From: Nostoc sp. NMS9
Lineage (GTDB): Bacteria; Cyanobacteriota; Cyanobacteriia; Cyanobacteriales; Nostocaceae
Direction of reading: 5' to 3'
DNA length: 64,000 nucleotides
Assembly (NCBI RefSeq): GCF_017114995.1
Contig: NZ_JABXKL010000032.1
Span: forward strand, 186,001 to 250,000
Shown: positions 35,345-44,068 of the stretch, piece by piece
Layout: each line of letters opens with the position of its first letter
How positions within the stretch are numbered: the first letter of the stretch is position 1
Position numbers and translations under genes: made by a program
Notes under the pieces: model-generated
The model's database searches: none
What the model was told of the DNA's origin: nothing
What the model saw: the letters and a program-made list of their open reading frames with translations, nothing else

Positions 35345-36268
35345 ATGACAAAACAATTCGTATTAATGGATCACGATGGCGGTGTAGATGATTATCTAGC
35401 AACTATGCTGCTGTTGACGATGGATCATATTGAACTCCTTGGTATTGTCGTCACTCCAGCAGATTGTTACGTTCAACCGGCTGTTAGCGCCACACGTAAA
35501 ATTATAGATTTGATGGGATTTTCTCATATCCCGGTAGCAGAAAGCACTGTGCGCGGTATCAATCCATTTCCTACTCTCTATCGCCGTGATTCGTTTATCG
35601 TTGACCATCTCCCCATTCTCAATCAAAGGGAAACCATCACCACGCCATTGGTTGCCGAAACAGGTCAAGATTTCATGATACAGGTGTTACGGGAGGCATC
35701 AAGCCCCGTAACATTGATGGTAACTGGGCCATTGACCACGGTTGCAGTGGCTTTGGACAAAGCACCAGACATTGAAGCAAAGATTCACAAGATTGTGTGG
35801 ATGGGGGGTGCGTTGAATGTTGGTGGCAATGTGGAAAAAAGCCTAGAAGCAGGACAAGATGGTTCCGCCGAATGGAATGTTTATTGGGACGCAATTTCAG
35901 CAGCGCGGGTGTGGCAAACCCAAATTGAAATTATTATGTGTCCTTTGGATTTAACTAACAATGTCCCAGTCACATCGGAGTTAGTATACAAAATGGGACG
36001 ACAACGCCACTATCCCATCTCTGATTTAGCCGGACAATGTTATGCACTAGTTATCCCCCAAGATTATTATTTTTGGGATGTGTTGGCAACGGCTTATTTG
36101 GGACATCCAGAATTTTATCAACTGCGCGAATGGGAAACAGAAATTATCACCACTGGTCTTAGTCAGGGGCGTACTAAAGTAGTTCCTGGTGGTCGAAAGA
36201 TTTATGCGATGGATAAAGTAGATAAAGATGCTTTTTATGATTACATCTTGCAGCAATGGGCTAGGTAA
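35345..36268 (+). CDS. Nucleoside hydrolase (IUNH family)
   Basis: 307 aa. The Ca2+/ribose-binding Asp cluster is visible as DHDGGVDD (Asp9, 11, 15, 16; family form DxDxxxDD), followed by VTGPLTTVAVAL and the late YFWDVLATAYL segment with the Asp that completes the site. The family splits the N-glycosidic bond of nucleosides to base plus ribose. Together with the divergent cytosine deaminase this makes a base-salvage pair: nucleoside to base to deaminated base. No ribosome site precedes its ATG; the AAGGAG there belongs to the opposite strand. Confidence 0.9.
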   Translation: MTKQFVLMDHDGGVDDYLATMLLLTMDHIELLGIVVTPADCYVQPAVSATRKIIDLMGFSHIPVAESTVRGINPFPTLYRRDSFIVDHLPILNQRETITTPLVAETGQDFMIQVLREASSPVTLMVTGPLTTVAVALDKAPDIEAKIHKIVWMGGALNVGGNVEKSLEAGQDGSAEWNVYWDAISAARVWQTQIEIIMCPLDLTNNVPVTSELVYKMGRQRHYPISDLAGQCYALVIPQDYYFWDVLATAYLGHPEFYQLREWETEIITTGLSQGRTKVVPGGRKIYAMDKVDKDAFYDYILQQWAR

Positions 36269-36272
36269 AAAA

Positions 36273-36560
36273 CTAAAAAACTAGCTGGCGTGGATACTCA
36301 AACTTGTGCCTGCACAACAAAATCCTCAACTTGTCTGATTCGATGCCAATCAATGCAGCAACCCACAACTTCTCTTCCTCTTCGGAGAACTGCACCACTC
36401 CATTAACTTCCAAATCCTCGCTATATACCGTGAGCAACTGTCCATCTCGTAGCTCAATACTTTGATTCGCCAAGTCTTCGATTGTACCAATACAATTCAA
36501 ACGCAAACGCCCTTTAGCATCAGCATTATGAAAATCTGCAAAAACTCTAGGGGTAATCAT
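36273..36560 (-). CDS. Conserved small cyanobacterial protein
   Basis: 95 aa. VFADFHNADAKGRLRLNCIGTIEDL...LRDGQLLTVYSEDLEVNGVVQFSEEE is a sequence type that I have seen in many cyanobacterial hypothetical proteins; no catalytic motif is visible and the function is unknown. It lies four bases from the end of the convergent nucleoside hydrolase and 24 bp after a 53-codon gene on the same strand, downstream of the TIR gene. Confidence 0.8.
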   Translation of the reverse strand: MITPRVFADFHNADAKGRLRLNCIGTIEDLANQSIELRDGQLLTVYSEDLEVNGVVQFSEEEEKLWVAALIGIESDKLRILLCRHKFEYPRQLVF

Positions 36561-36584
36561 TATAGGCGATCCAAACTATAACTG

Positions 36585-36746
36585 CTATATTGCTGGATTA
36601 GGAACAGTAGGTGTAAGGAGTTGACTAATTTGTTGCGGGTTTAAACCCCTCAATGTTGCATGATGAGCACTTCTACCGGATGTTCGGATTACATCACCAC
36701 CTGCTTGGCGAATCTCGCTATGCGTAACTATAAGAATCCTAATCAT
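36585..36746 (-). CDS. Possible 53-aa protein between TIR and small gene
   Basis: ATG at 36746, TAG at 36585. The peptide begins with a hydrophobic strand (MIRILIVTHS) and continues EIRQAGGDVIRTSGRS then HHATLRGLNPQQISQLLTP. Composition is natural and the frame fills the gap between two accepted same-strand genes (85 bp after the TIR gene, 24 bp before the next), so it may be real. No family assigned; it could also be a fragment of a larger toxin-like domain. Confidence 0.45.
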   Translation of the reverse strand: MIRILIVTHSEIRQAGGDVIRTSGRSAHHATLRGLNPQQISQLLTPTVPNPAI

Positions 36747-36831
36747 TTATGAGATAAAATAGCTGAAAGGCTTAAAAACTCGTACTTTTAATCTCCGTAT
36801 TTTCTCAAGTTTGAATTTGGATTGCCATCTG

Positions 36832-38304
36832 CTATTTAGGTGTCGCCATTAAGTAAAGAAGTTTGTCATTAAAATGGAGATTCTGCAATTCAGGAGGTGG
36901 AGGAACAGGCGGTGGCCCTTCTATGATTACAGGAATAATTTCGGGGGAACGCAATCCATCAGAACCTTGTCTCTCAAGAGCATACAATACTTCTTTAAGC
37001 ACCCACGGCGATTCTTTTGCAGCAGTAGACCAAAATAGTAGAAACAGATCGCACTCATCAATGTTGCGATAAAGTTCTTGCTCCCAGCGATCGCCAGGTT
37101 CTAAATTAAGGATATCTTGAAAAACTGTAATACCACTTACAGCTAGTCCCTGCACCCTTTTAAGAACTTCTATCCGATCTTTAGAAGAGTAAGATACGAA
37201 TGCTTTTCTATAATGTCGAGCAACTTCTCCTACTAGCTGAGGGTCTTTGGATGTAGAAGATGCAGAAGGAATAATCGATAACTTGAATTTTAGATGACCA
37301 AGGGGAATTGTATTTTGGCTTACAGTAACAGTTCCAATGACTGTTTTCTGAGTGATATCAGCAGGAACCGTGACCCCAAATTGAATAGAATCTGCTCTAC
37401 CATTCCAACTCAACTTTTGAATTGGATCATCTACTTCTAGTTTTGGAATGGACAGGTTAAAAGTTAGTTCACTTCCCCGTTTAATAGGTAATCCTAAACT
37501 TCTTGCTCCTAACTGTTTAGCATCAGGATCAAATTGTTGAGCATTCTGTTTGGCAAATTCAACTTGTTCAGGAAGATGAATAAAGACTTGGATAAGGAAC
37601 ATATCGCCTGGAGTTACAGAAGAAGGACTGAACACACTGCAATCCACCAAATCTTTCGTTATATCAGCAGGTTGTGAAGATCGTTCTTGAATAGTTGGGG
37701 TTTCTTGTAGTTGCGCTTTTAACTGCTTAATAACTTCTTCTTCATCCTTGATTTCGCTACTATCCCAACCCAACTCACTTACTGGAACATTACTATTGGC
37801 TTCTACGTTTAACTTAATGGATTTACTATCAAAACCGTCACCCAAAAACTTCAAGGCTTTACTAATATTTTCTAAGTTGATTTTAGCCGGTAACAGCTTC
37901 TTCCAAAAACTTGTAGAGCCTTGAGTCTGGGGTATCGGCGACCCTAGTAGTATAGGTGGTCTAGGTTGGAATAATACCTTGTCTGGTGGTTCATTTGATG
38001 TCGTTGGTCTAGGTTGGTATAGTACCACGTCTGGTAGTCCAGCTGATGTCGCGGGTCTTGGAGTGTATTCAGATAAATCCTGTAAAACAGATATCTTAAT
38101 ATACTTCTTACGGACAAACCATGTATCTTTGCCTTTGATAGACTTTTTTAAAGTAATTCTGTAATATTCTTCCTCCTCAGCATAAGAAATTACCTCCAAG
38201 ACACTTTTGACTTGAATGAGAAGTTTTTCATCTTCAGCTAGTTCCGCTAACTCACTTGGACGAACTTTCAGGAAAGTATCAGCAGTTACTGTAAAGACAA
38301 ACAT
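36832..38304 (-). CDS. TIR-domain protein with SH3-like N-terminus
   Basis: 490 aa, soluble. Residues 1-75 look like a small beta-barrel (SH3-like). Residues 78-125 are a Pro-rich linker with three (V/Y)QPRP-type repeats. About 160-345 is a beta-rich region (VTPGDMFLIQVF...) like bacterial immunoglobulin-like domains. Residues 365-485 form a TIR domain: RKAFVSYSSKDR (box 1), LEPGDRWEQEL (box 2), FWSTAAKESPWVLKEV with predicted catalytic Glu438. Many bacterial TIR domains hydrolyse or cyclise NAD+, often in antiphage defence. A NUDIX gene ends 22 bp upstream on the same strand. Ligand and trigger unknown. Confidence 0.88.
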   Translation of the reverse strand: MFVFTVTADTFLKVRPSELAELAEDEKLLIQVKSVLEVISYAEEEEYYRITLKKSIKGKDTWFVRKKYIKISVLQDLSEYTPRPATSAGLPDVVLYQPRPTTSNEPPDKVLFQPRPPILLGSPIPQTQGSTSFWKKLLPAKINLENISKALKFLGDGFDSKSIKLNVEANSNVPVSELGWDSSEIKDEEEVIKQLKAQLQETPTIQERSSQPADITKDLVDCSVFSPSSVTPGDMFLIQVFIHLPEQVEFAKQNAQQFDPDAKQLGARSLGLPIKRGSELTFNLSIPKLEVDDPIQKLSWNGRADSIQFGVTVPADITQKTVIGTVTVSQNTIPLGHLKFKLSIIPSASSTSKDPQLVGEVARHYRKAFVSYSSKDRIEVLKRVQGLAVSGITVFQDILNLEPGDRWEQELYRNIDECDLFLLFWSTAAKESPWVLKEVLYALERQGSDGLRSPEIIPVIIEGPPPVPPPPELQNLHFNDKLLYLMATPK

Positions 38305-38326
38305 AATAATTACTCTTAGATTATTA

Positions 38327-38878
38327 CTAAAAATTTAGCAAATTTAAACCCAAAAAGAGAGCCGCTATAGTTCCTGCAACAGAAATTTCTCTTTGAATAA
38401 TTTTATCTAAAACTGATTCTACGGGAATAAATACAATTTCAATTTCTTCTGTAATATCTAGTTGCTGCTCTCCAACCTTGCTTACATTTTCTGCTAAAAA
38501 TAAATGTATTTGATTGGTGTCTTTACTCGGCTTATCGTATAGAGTTGCAATTTTTCTAAATTTTTGGGGAATATAACCAGTCTCTTCTCTCAGTTCTCTA
38601 ATTGCCGCTACCTCTGCACTCTCTTTTGCAGGATCGAAATTCCCTGCTGGCAGTTCCAAGAAAAATTCACCTACGGCGTGTCTATATTGCCGGACAAAAA
38701 TAATTTCTCTATTACTAGTGATAGGTAAAATCATTGCAACGTCAGGCTTAATACTGACAAAATAATCATCTATAATTTTACCATTCGGTAATTCTATTTC
38801 ATCTTGCCTTACCTGACACCAAGGATTATCTAAAACCATTTTTGATTTTAAAATCTTCCATTTCTTTAAGTTGTTCAT
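38327..38878 (-). CDS. NUDIX hydrolase, ADP-ribose pyrophosphatase-like
   Basis: 183 aa. The Nudix box runs from Gly79 to Gly101: G...E86...RELREETG with the catalytic Glu98/Glu99, one residue longer than the canonical spacing between Gly and Glu. ELPAGNFDP before it and VRQYRHAVGEFFLE match the ADP-ribose pyrophosphatase branch, which cuts ADP-ribose to AMP and ribose 5-phosphate. The TIR gene begins 22 bp downstream on the same strand, so they probably form an operon in which the NUDIX enzyme could remove a TIR product. Confidence 0.9.
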   Translation of the reverse strand: MNNLKKWKILKSKMVLDNPWCQVRQDEIELPNGKIIDDYFVSIKPDVAMILPITSNREIIFVRQYRHAVGEFFLELPAGNFDPAKESAEVAAIRELREETGYIPQKFRKIATLYDKPSKDTNQIHLFLAENVSKVGEQQLDITEEIEIVFIPVESVLDKIIQREISVAGTIAALFLGLNLLNF

Positions 38879-39002
38879 AAACTAAATAAAATGTATGTAT
38901 AAAAAATTTGTAATGAATGTAAAAAAGTATAACAGATGCATCTGATAATCTAAACTTTAAACTTACACTGACTTTGGCACCAGCATAATATGTATAATAA
39001 AT

Positions 39003-40055
39003 ATGCAAATAAATGTAAATTTATTTACTGTAAACAAGAGATTTCCGTTGACTATTAGTCGGGGTACAACGGCACAGACAACAAATGTATGGGTGAGGAT
39101 TTCACAAGATGATATCGAAGGGTGGGGGGAAGCATCGCCATTTGGTGTGGGTAATCATCGGCAATCAACTGATGCAATCAAAGACGCTCTAGAGCAAGTT
39201 GTGCCACTGTTAAAAACATTCAGCCCTTTACAACGTCAGGAAATTGAGCAAGTTTTAACACAAAACCAGGTTCCTTCTGCTGCAAGAGCTGCCTTAGATA
39301 TGGCAATGCACGACTGGTTGGGTAAGCGCGTAGGATTACCCTTGTGGCAACTTTGGGGACTCGATCGCAATCAAATAGTACCGACTTCAGTCACAATTGG
39401 GATTAATTCACCTGAAGGCGCTAGGGCGAGAGCGCGAGACTGGTTAAAGTTTACAGATGTCCGCCTTTTTAAGGTGAAGCTAGGTAGTCCAGATGGCATA
39501 GATGCAGATCAAAAAATGCTCTTAGCGGTGCGAGAAGAAGCACCTGAACTAGAATTTTTTGTTGATGCCAACGGAGGTTGGAGTTTAGAAGATGCGATCG
39601 CCATGTGCAATTGGCTGGCTGATTTAGGTATAAAGTATGTAGAACAGCCATTGCCACGAGGGCAGGAAAAAAGTTTAGCAAAACTCAAAGAACACTCTCC
39701 CCTCCCCATCTTTGTCGATGAAAGTTGTTTCACCAGCGCTGATATTCCCGATTTGGCAAATTACGTGGATGGCATTAATATCAAACTAATGAAATCAGGG
39801 GGGCTAACAGAGGCAATGCGAATGGTACATACAGCACGAGCATATCGGTTGCAAGTAATGTTCGGTTGCTATTCTGACAGTTCGCTAGCTAATACAGCAG
39901 CATTACAGCTGGCCTCACTAGCTGATTATTTAGATTTAGACAGTCACCTTAACTTAATTGATGACCCTTTTACGGGTGCATTGCTAAAAGAAGGAAAAGT
40001 TTTGCCAAACGATTTACCAGGTTTGGGAGTACAACACAGTGCGTCTACCACTTAA
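39003..40055 (+). CDS. Dipeptide epimerase / enolase-superfamily racemase, DgcA-like
   Basis: 350 aa. Muconate-lactonising-enzyme subgroup: catalytic Lys157 and Lys159 (FKVKLG), metal ligands Asp188 (VDANGG), Glu214 (YVEQPL), Asp239 (VDESC) and a second catalytic Lys in NIKLMKSGG. The family interconverts L-Ala-D-Glu and L-Ala-L-Glu or related N-acyl amino acids. It overlaps the following DUF1611 gene by 17 bp, the arrangement known for DgcA-DgcN, where DgcA racemises N-acetyl-D-glutamate. Peptidoglycan peptide recycling or D-glutamate catabolism are the two readings. Confidence 0.9.
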   Translation: MQINVNLFTVNKRFPLTISRGTTAQTTNVWVRISQDDIEGWGEASPFGVGNHRQSTDAIKDALEQVVPLLKTFSPLQRQEIEQVLTQNQVPSAARAALDMAMHDWLGKRVGLPLWQLWGLDRNQIVPTSVTIGINSPEGARARARDWLKFTDVRLFKVKLGSPDGIDADQKMLLAVREEAPELEFFVDANGGWSLEDAIAMCNWLADLGIKYVEQPLPRGQEKSLAKLKEHSPLPIFVDESCFTSADIPDLANYVDGINIKLMKSGGLTEAMRMVHTARAYRLQVMFGCYSDSSLANTAALQLASLADYLDLDSHLNLIDDPFTGALLKEGKVLPNDLPGLGVQHSASTT

Positions 40056-41085
40056 TCAACGAGTAGCTATCTTGCTACATGAAGGGACTATTGGGACTCA
40101 CGGCAAAACAGGGCTAGCAATTTTACGTTACAGTGAAGCCCCAATTGTAGCCGTAATCGATCGCGAGTGTGCTGGTAAATCCCTACCAGAATTAACAGGT
40201 ATCAAGCGTGATGTGTCGATTGTGGCATCGGTAGCCGCAGCCCTAGAGTACAAACCAGAAGTTTTAGTAATTGGTATTGCTCCAGGAGGTGGTGCTGTAC
40301 CAGATGATTACTGGCTAGAAATCAAAGACGCTTTAGAAGCGGGAATGTCTCTGGTGAATGGATTACATACACCAATGGCAAGTATCCCAGAATTAAATGC
40401 ACTGCTCAAACCTGGGCAACTAATTTGGGATGTGCGAAAAGAGCCGTCTAATATCAGTGTTGCTAGTGGAATAGCACGCACTCTCCCATGTCGGCGCATA
40501 TTAACTGTAGGAACCGACATGGCGATCGGTAAAATGTCAACTAGCCTAGAGTTACATTGGGCATCAAAACTGCGGGGTTGGCGTTCTAAATTCCTCGCCA
40601 CCGGTCAAACTGGGGTGATGTTAGAAGGAGACGGCGTGGCTTTAGATGCCGTGCGGGTAGATTTTGCAGCTGGTGCTGTGGAACAGATAGTTATGCGCTA
40701 TGGCAAAAACTACGACATCTTGCATATTGAAGGACAAGGTTCGCTGCTACACCCTGGTTCAACGGCAACTCTACCCCTAATCCGTGGTTCGCAACCAACC
40801 CAACTGGTATTAGTACATCGGGCGGGACAAGTTCATGTACGTAATCATCCCCATGTAATAATTCCACCTTTACCAGAGGTGATTCGGCTTTATGAAACTG
40901 TTGCTAATGCTGGTGGTGCTTATGGAAGTGTTTCTGTAGTGGGTATAGCGCTGAACACAGCCCATTTAGATGAATCTGCGGCTCAGGAAAGCATCGCTCA
41001 AACAATAGCAGAAACGGGGCTACCTTGCACCGATGTAGTCCGCTTTGATGCCAATGTGCTTTTGGATGCGGTGATGAATAATTAG
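40039..41085 (+). CDS. DUF1611 P-loop protein, DgcN-like
   Basis: 348 aa from a GTG inside the upstream gene. The N-terminal half has a Rossmann-like segment (PEVLVIGIAPGGGAVPD), the C-terminal half a P-loop-like GTDMAIGKMS and the ATGQTGVMLEGDGV stretch typical of DUF1611. In the D-glutamate route described in marine bacteria, DgcN acts on D-glutamate to give N-acetyl-D-glutamate, which DgcA converts further. The 17-bp overlap with the racemase gene strongly suggests a shared pathway. The reaction in this organism is inferred from that pairing. Confidence 0.82.
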   Translation: MRLPLNQRVAILLHEGTIGTHGKTGLAILRYSEAPIVAVIDRECAGKSLPELTGIKRDVSIVASVAAALEYKPEVLVIGIAPGGGAVPDDYWLEIKDALEAGMSLVNGLHTPMASIPELNALLKPGQLIWDVRKEPSNISVASGIARTLPCRRILTVGTDMAIGKMSTSLELHWASKLRGWRSKFLATGQTGVMLEGDGVALDAVRVDFAAGAVEQIVMRYGKNYDILHIEGQGSLLHPGSTATLPLIRGSQPTQLVLVHRAGQVHVRNHPHVIIPPLPEVIRLYETVANAGGAYGSVSVVGIALNTAHLDESAAQESIAQTIAETGLPCTDVVRFDANVLLDAVMNN

Positions 41086-41206
41086 GTGCTGTGGAATGCT
41101 TTAACCCTGACCAGTTTTGAATTTTAAATTCCCTGAACGCGAACAGCGTCTCTAAGAGTTGGGCTGACTGCTACGCTAAACTTATAGCAATGAGACACTT
41201 GTTGCC
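41086..41206. repeat. Interspersed repeat upstream of Uma2 gene
   Basis: Contains gaacgcgaacagcgtctctaagag and gggctgactgctacgctaaac (41137-41187), members of the same interspersed family as 4904-4983 and 11217-11244. Confidence 0.5.
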
Positions 41207-41875
41207 ATGTCTGTCGCCCAAGATTTAGAATCCCCAGAAAATGTTATATTTCCCCCAGGGGATTTATATAGTGACGAACCGCCTTTGGAAACTGACTTGC
41301 ATCGGTTGCAAATGACACTGCTCATCCAATGTTTGGAGTGGCTGTGGCCAAATCGCAAAGATTTTTATGCATCGGGTAATCTCACCATCTACTACAGTCC
41401 ACGCCAGCGCAAATCAGAAAATTTCCGGGGGCCAGATTTTTTTGTCGTACTGGGGACTGAACGCAAACCCCGTAAAAGTTGGGTTGTCTGGGAAGAAGAT
41501 GGCAAATATCCCAATGTAATTATAGAAATTATCTCAGATAGCACAGGCGACACTGATAAAGGCTTAAAAAAACAAATTTACCAAGATATATTTCGCACAC
41601 CAGATTACTTCTGGTTTGACCCAGAAACGTTAGAATTTTCAGGGTTCCATTTGCTGGATGGTGAATATCAACCGCTAGAACAAAATCCCCAAGGCTGGTT
41701 ATGGAGTCAACAGCTAGGTTTATATTTAGGGGTTGTTCAAGAAAAATTACGCTTTTACACTCGTGAAGGAGAACTGATTCCCACACCGGAAGAAGTGGCA
41801 CAACAGCAGAAACAACGTAGCGATCGCTTGGCAGCAAAACTGCGAGAATTAAATATAGATCCAGATACCATTTAA
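41207..41875 (+). CDS. Uma2 family endonuclease-like protein
   Basis: 222 aa with the PD-(D/E)XK-like core of DUF820: GPDFFVVLG (Asp), then NVIIEIISDSTGDTDKG (Glu-x-x) and QIYQDI, DYFWFDPE. Uma2 proteins are greatly expanded in cyanobacteria; nuclease activity has been proposed from the fold but their job is mostly unknown. A coiled, basic Gln/Arg-rich tail (EEVAQQQKQRSDRLAAKLREL) closes the protein. Convergent with the small Cys-rich gene 38 bp away. Confidence 0.92.
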   Translation: MSVAQDLESPENVIFPPGDLYSDEPPLETDLHRLQMTLLIQCLEWLWPNRKDFYASGNLTIYYSPRQRKSENFRGPDFFVVLGTERKPRKSWVVWEEDGKYPNVIIEIISDSTGDTDKGLKKQIYQDIFRTPDYFWFDPETLEFSGFHLLDGEYQPLEQNPQGWLWSQQLGLYLGVVQEKLRFYTREGELIPTPEEVAQQQKQRSDRLAAKLRELNIDPDTI

Positions 41876-41913
41876 CTTCCACGCTGTCTTGCTTGTGCCT
41901 GTTAGCTCGAATG

Positions 41914-42114
41914 CTATGGATCTTCAGGAAAAACCCATTTTGGCGGTTCCGTCATTTTTTTCCGCAGACGTTCTTGTGCCAACTCCAGCATTTTGTCTAA
42001 AGGAGTCTCTTGAATAAATTTTGCGGCTGACTCTCTAAACTCGATATTGGGGCATTTATTCCCTAAAACACACCCGTTAACACAGGCTACAGCGCAGTTA
42101 ATCTTTTGCTCCAC
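41914..42114 (-). CDS. Small Cys-rich protein
   Basis: 66 aa from a GTG with AGAGAGG upstream. Four Cys in the first 21 residues (NCAVACVNGCVLGNKC) could bind a metal or iron-sulphur centre; the rest is helical and ends PPKWVFPEDP. No known family was recognised. Followed convergently by the Uma2 gene. Confidence 0.68.
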   Translation of the reverse strand: MEQKINCAVACVNGCVLGNKCPNIEFRESAAKFIQETPLDKMLELAQERLRKKMTEPPKWVFPEDP

Positions 42115-42137
42115 AGTAAATTCCTCTCTCTAAAAAT

Positions 42138-42334
42138 TATGAGTTATAAGTTGTGAGTCATGATTTTCATCTCTAACTCTTCGCTCTTAACTCTTTACTA
42201 TCAGGCATGACCTACAAGTAAATTTTACCTTGCCAGTTGGTATCTCATTAGTCTAAATACTTACCATTTAGAAAGTTATGAGTTATGAGTTATGAATTAT
42301 GAGTTATGATTTTTACTCCTCACTCCTCACTCTT
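42138..42334. repeat. GAGTTAT/ACTCCTC heptanucleotide repeats before mnmE
   Basis: STRR strings of gagttat type at 42138-42172 and 42275-42309 and an actcctc string at 42315-42334 fill most of the region before mnmE. Confidence 0.7.
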
Positions 42335-42348
42335 AATAAAGGGCGCTG

Positions 42349-43743
42349 ATGTCAGAACTGTTTGCTACTACTGGAACTATAGCCGCGATCGCCACTGCTG
42401 TTGTCCCCCAACAGGGTAGTGTTGGCATTGTGCGGGTGTCCGGTTCTCAAGCAATGGCAATCGCCCAAAGTCTCTTTCATGCACCAGGGCGACAAGTTTG
42501 GGAAAGTCACCGGATTCTCTACGGTTACATTCGCCATCCCCAGACGCAACAAATAGTGGATGAAGCCTTGTTGCTGATTATGAAAGCACCCCGTTCTTAC
42601 ACCCGTGAAGATGTTGTAGAATTCCATTGCCACGGGGGAATTATGGCAGTGCAGCAGGTATTACAACTGTGTTTGGAAAGCGGCGCCAGACTAGCGCAAC
42701 CTGGAGAATTTACTCTCCGCGCCTTTTTGAATGGACGATTGGATTTAACTCAAGCCGAAGGTATTGCTGATTTAGTGGGAGCTAAATCGCCCCAAGCGGC
42801 TCAAAGTGCCTTAGCTGGTTTACAAGGAAAATTAGCTCATCCAATTCGGCAGTTACGCGCTAACTGTTTGGATATCTTGGCAGAAATTGAAGCTCGAATT
42901 GATTTTGAGGAAGACCTTCCGCCGCTGGATGATAAAGCAATCATCTCAGCAATCGATAAAATTGCCGCAGAAATAACTAGGTTATTGGAAACCAAAGATC
43001 AAGGTGAGTTGCTACGCACTGGTTTAAAAGTGGCAATTGTTGGGCGTCCAAATGTGGGTAAGTCGAGCTTATTGAATGCTTGGAGCCGGAGCGATCGCGC
43101 CATTGTGACTGATTTACCTGGTACAACCCGCGATGTGGTGGAATCGCAGTTAGTTGTCGGGGGAATTCCCGTACAAGTGCTAGATACTGCGGGGATTCGG
43201 GAAACAACAGACCAAGTGGAAAAAATTGGCGTCGAGCGATCGCGTCGTGCCGCCAATGCAGCTGATTTAGTCTTGCTTACCATCGATGCTTCCGCAGGTT
43301 GGACAGAAGGCGATGAAGAAATTTATCAGCAGGTGCAACATCGTCCGTTGATTATAGTTATTAACAAAATCGATTTAGTAGAAGAAAGCGATAGGAAAAT
43401 TTTTCAATCAAAAATCCAAAATCCAAAATCTAAAATTGTCACAGCCGCAGCCCAAAATCAAGGTATCGATGCTTTAGAAACAGCAATTTTAGAGATAGTT
43501 CAATCTGGAAAAGTGCAAGCAGTTGATATGGATTTAGCCATTAACCAAAGACAGGCAGCAGCCTTAACTCAAGCTAAAATATCTTTGGAAGAAGTACAAG
43601 CAACAATTGTTCAGCAGTTACCTCTTGATTTTTGGACAATTGACTTACGAGGTGCGATTCAAGCTTTAGGAGAAATTACCGGAGAAGAAGTAACAGAATC
43701 AGTTTTAGAGAGGATTTTTAGTAAGTTCTGTATCGGGAAATAA
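42349..43743 (+). CDS. mnmE: tRNA modification GTPase MnmE
   Basis: 464 aa. N-terminal folate-binding domain (residues 1-120), helical domain, and the inserted GTPase with [14 protein letters not shown] (G1), TTRD (G2), [10 protein letters not shown] (G3) and NKID (G4); the catalytic C-terminal FCIGK closes the protein. With MnmG it adds the carboxymethylaminomethyl group to uridine 34 of certain tRNAs. A short AAAATCC repeat (43406-43436) lies inside the G domain between G4 and G5 and encodes an [10 protein letters not shown] insertion that keeps the frame. Alone on its transcript, preceded by heptanucleotide repeats. Confidence 0.97.
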   Translation: MSELFATTGTIAAIATAVVPQQGSVGIVRVSGSQAMAIAQSLFHAPGRQVWESHRILYGYIRHPQTQQIVDEALLLIMKAPRSYTREDVVEFHCHGGIMAVQQVLQLCLESGARLAQPGEFTLRAFLNGRLDLTQAEGIADLVGAKSPQAAQSALAGLQGKLAHPIRQLRANCLDILAEIEARIDFEEDLPPLDDKAIISAIDKIAAEITRLLETKDQGELLRTGLKVAIVGRPNVGKSSLLNAWSRSDRAIVTDLPGTTRDVVESQLVVGGIPVQVLDTAGIRETTDQVEKIGVERSRRAANAADLVLLTIDASAGWTEGDEEIYQQVQHRPLIIVINKIDLVEESDRKIFQSKIQNPKSKIVTAAAQNQGIDALETAILEIVQSGKVQAVDMDLAINQRQAAALTQAKISLEEVQATIVQQLPLDFWTIDLRGAIQALGEITGEEVTESVLERIFSKFCIGK

Positions 43744-44068
43744 ACAGCAAAATTGCCAATTTTAAAAGGAAGTAGCAACCTGGAATATGTAGAATTTCTG
43801 AAGGGGTGACAGACTGCATAAGAGACAATTTATAAAGTAAATCTTTAGACAACAAGACGACGCAGCATGATACAAGTCATGACAGCGTATATGGCAGCTT
43901 CACTCCCAACCACTTTCAACAACAGTCCCAGACCATTCATGAGAGACTAAGATAAAATTCCTTTTGTCAATCAGTTAAAATACTCAAAATAACCTTAATA
44001 AAAATTTTGACAGATCCCTTGCTGGTTCTAAAATGAAATTGGACTTCATCGCTGACACACCCTAGCTT
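43744..44068. other. Gap with a possible coding relic
   Basis: Nothing intact. A 28-codon minus-strand ORF (43855-43940, VVGSEAAIYAVMTCIMLRRL) resembles the tail of a larger protein, possibly a transposase, but is too short to decide. Confidence 0.3.
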
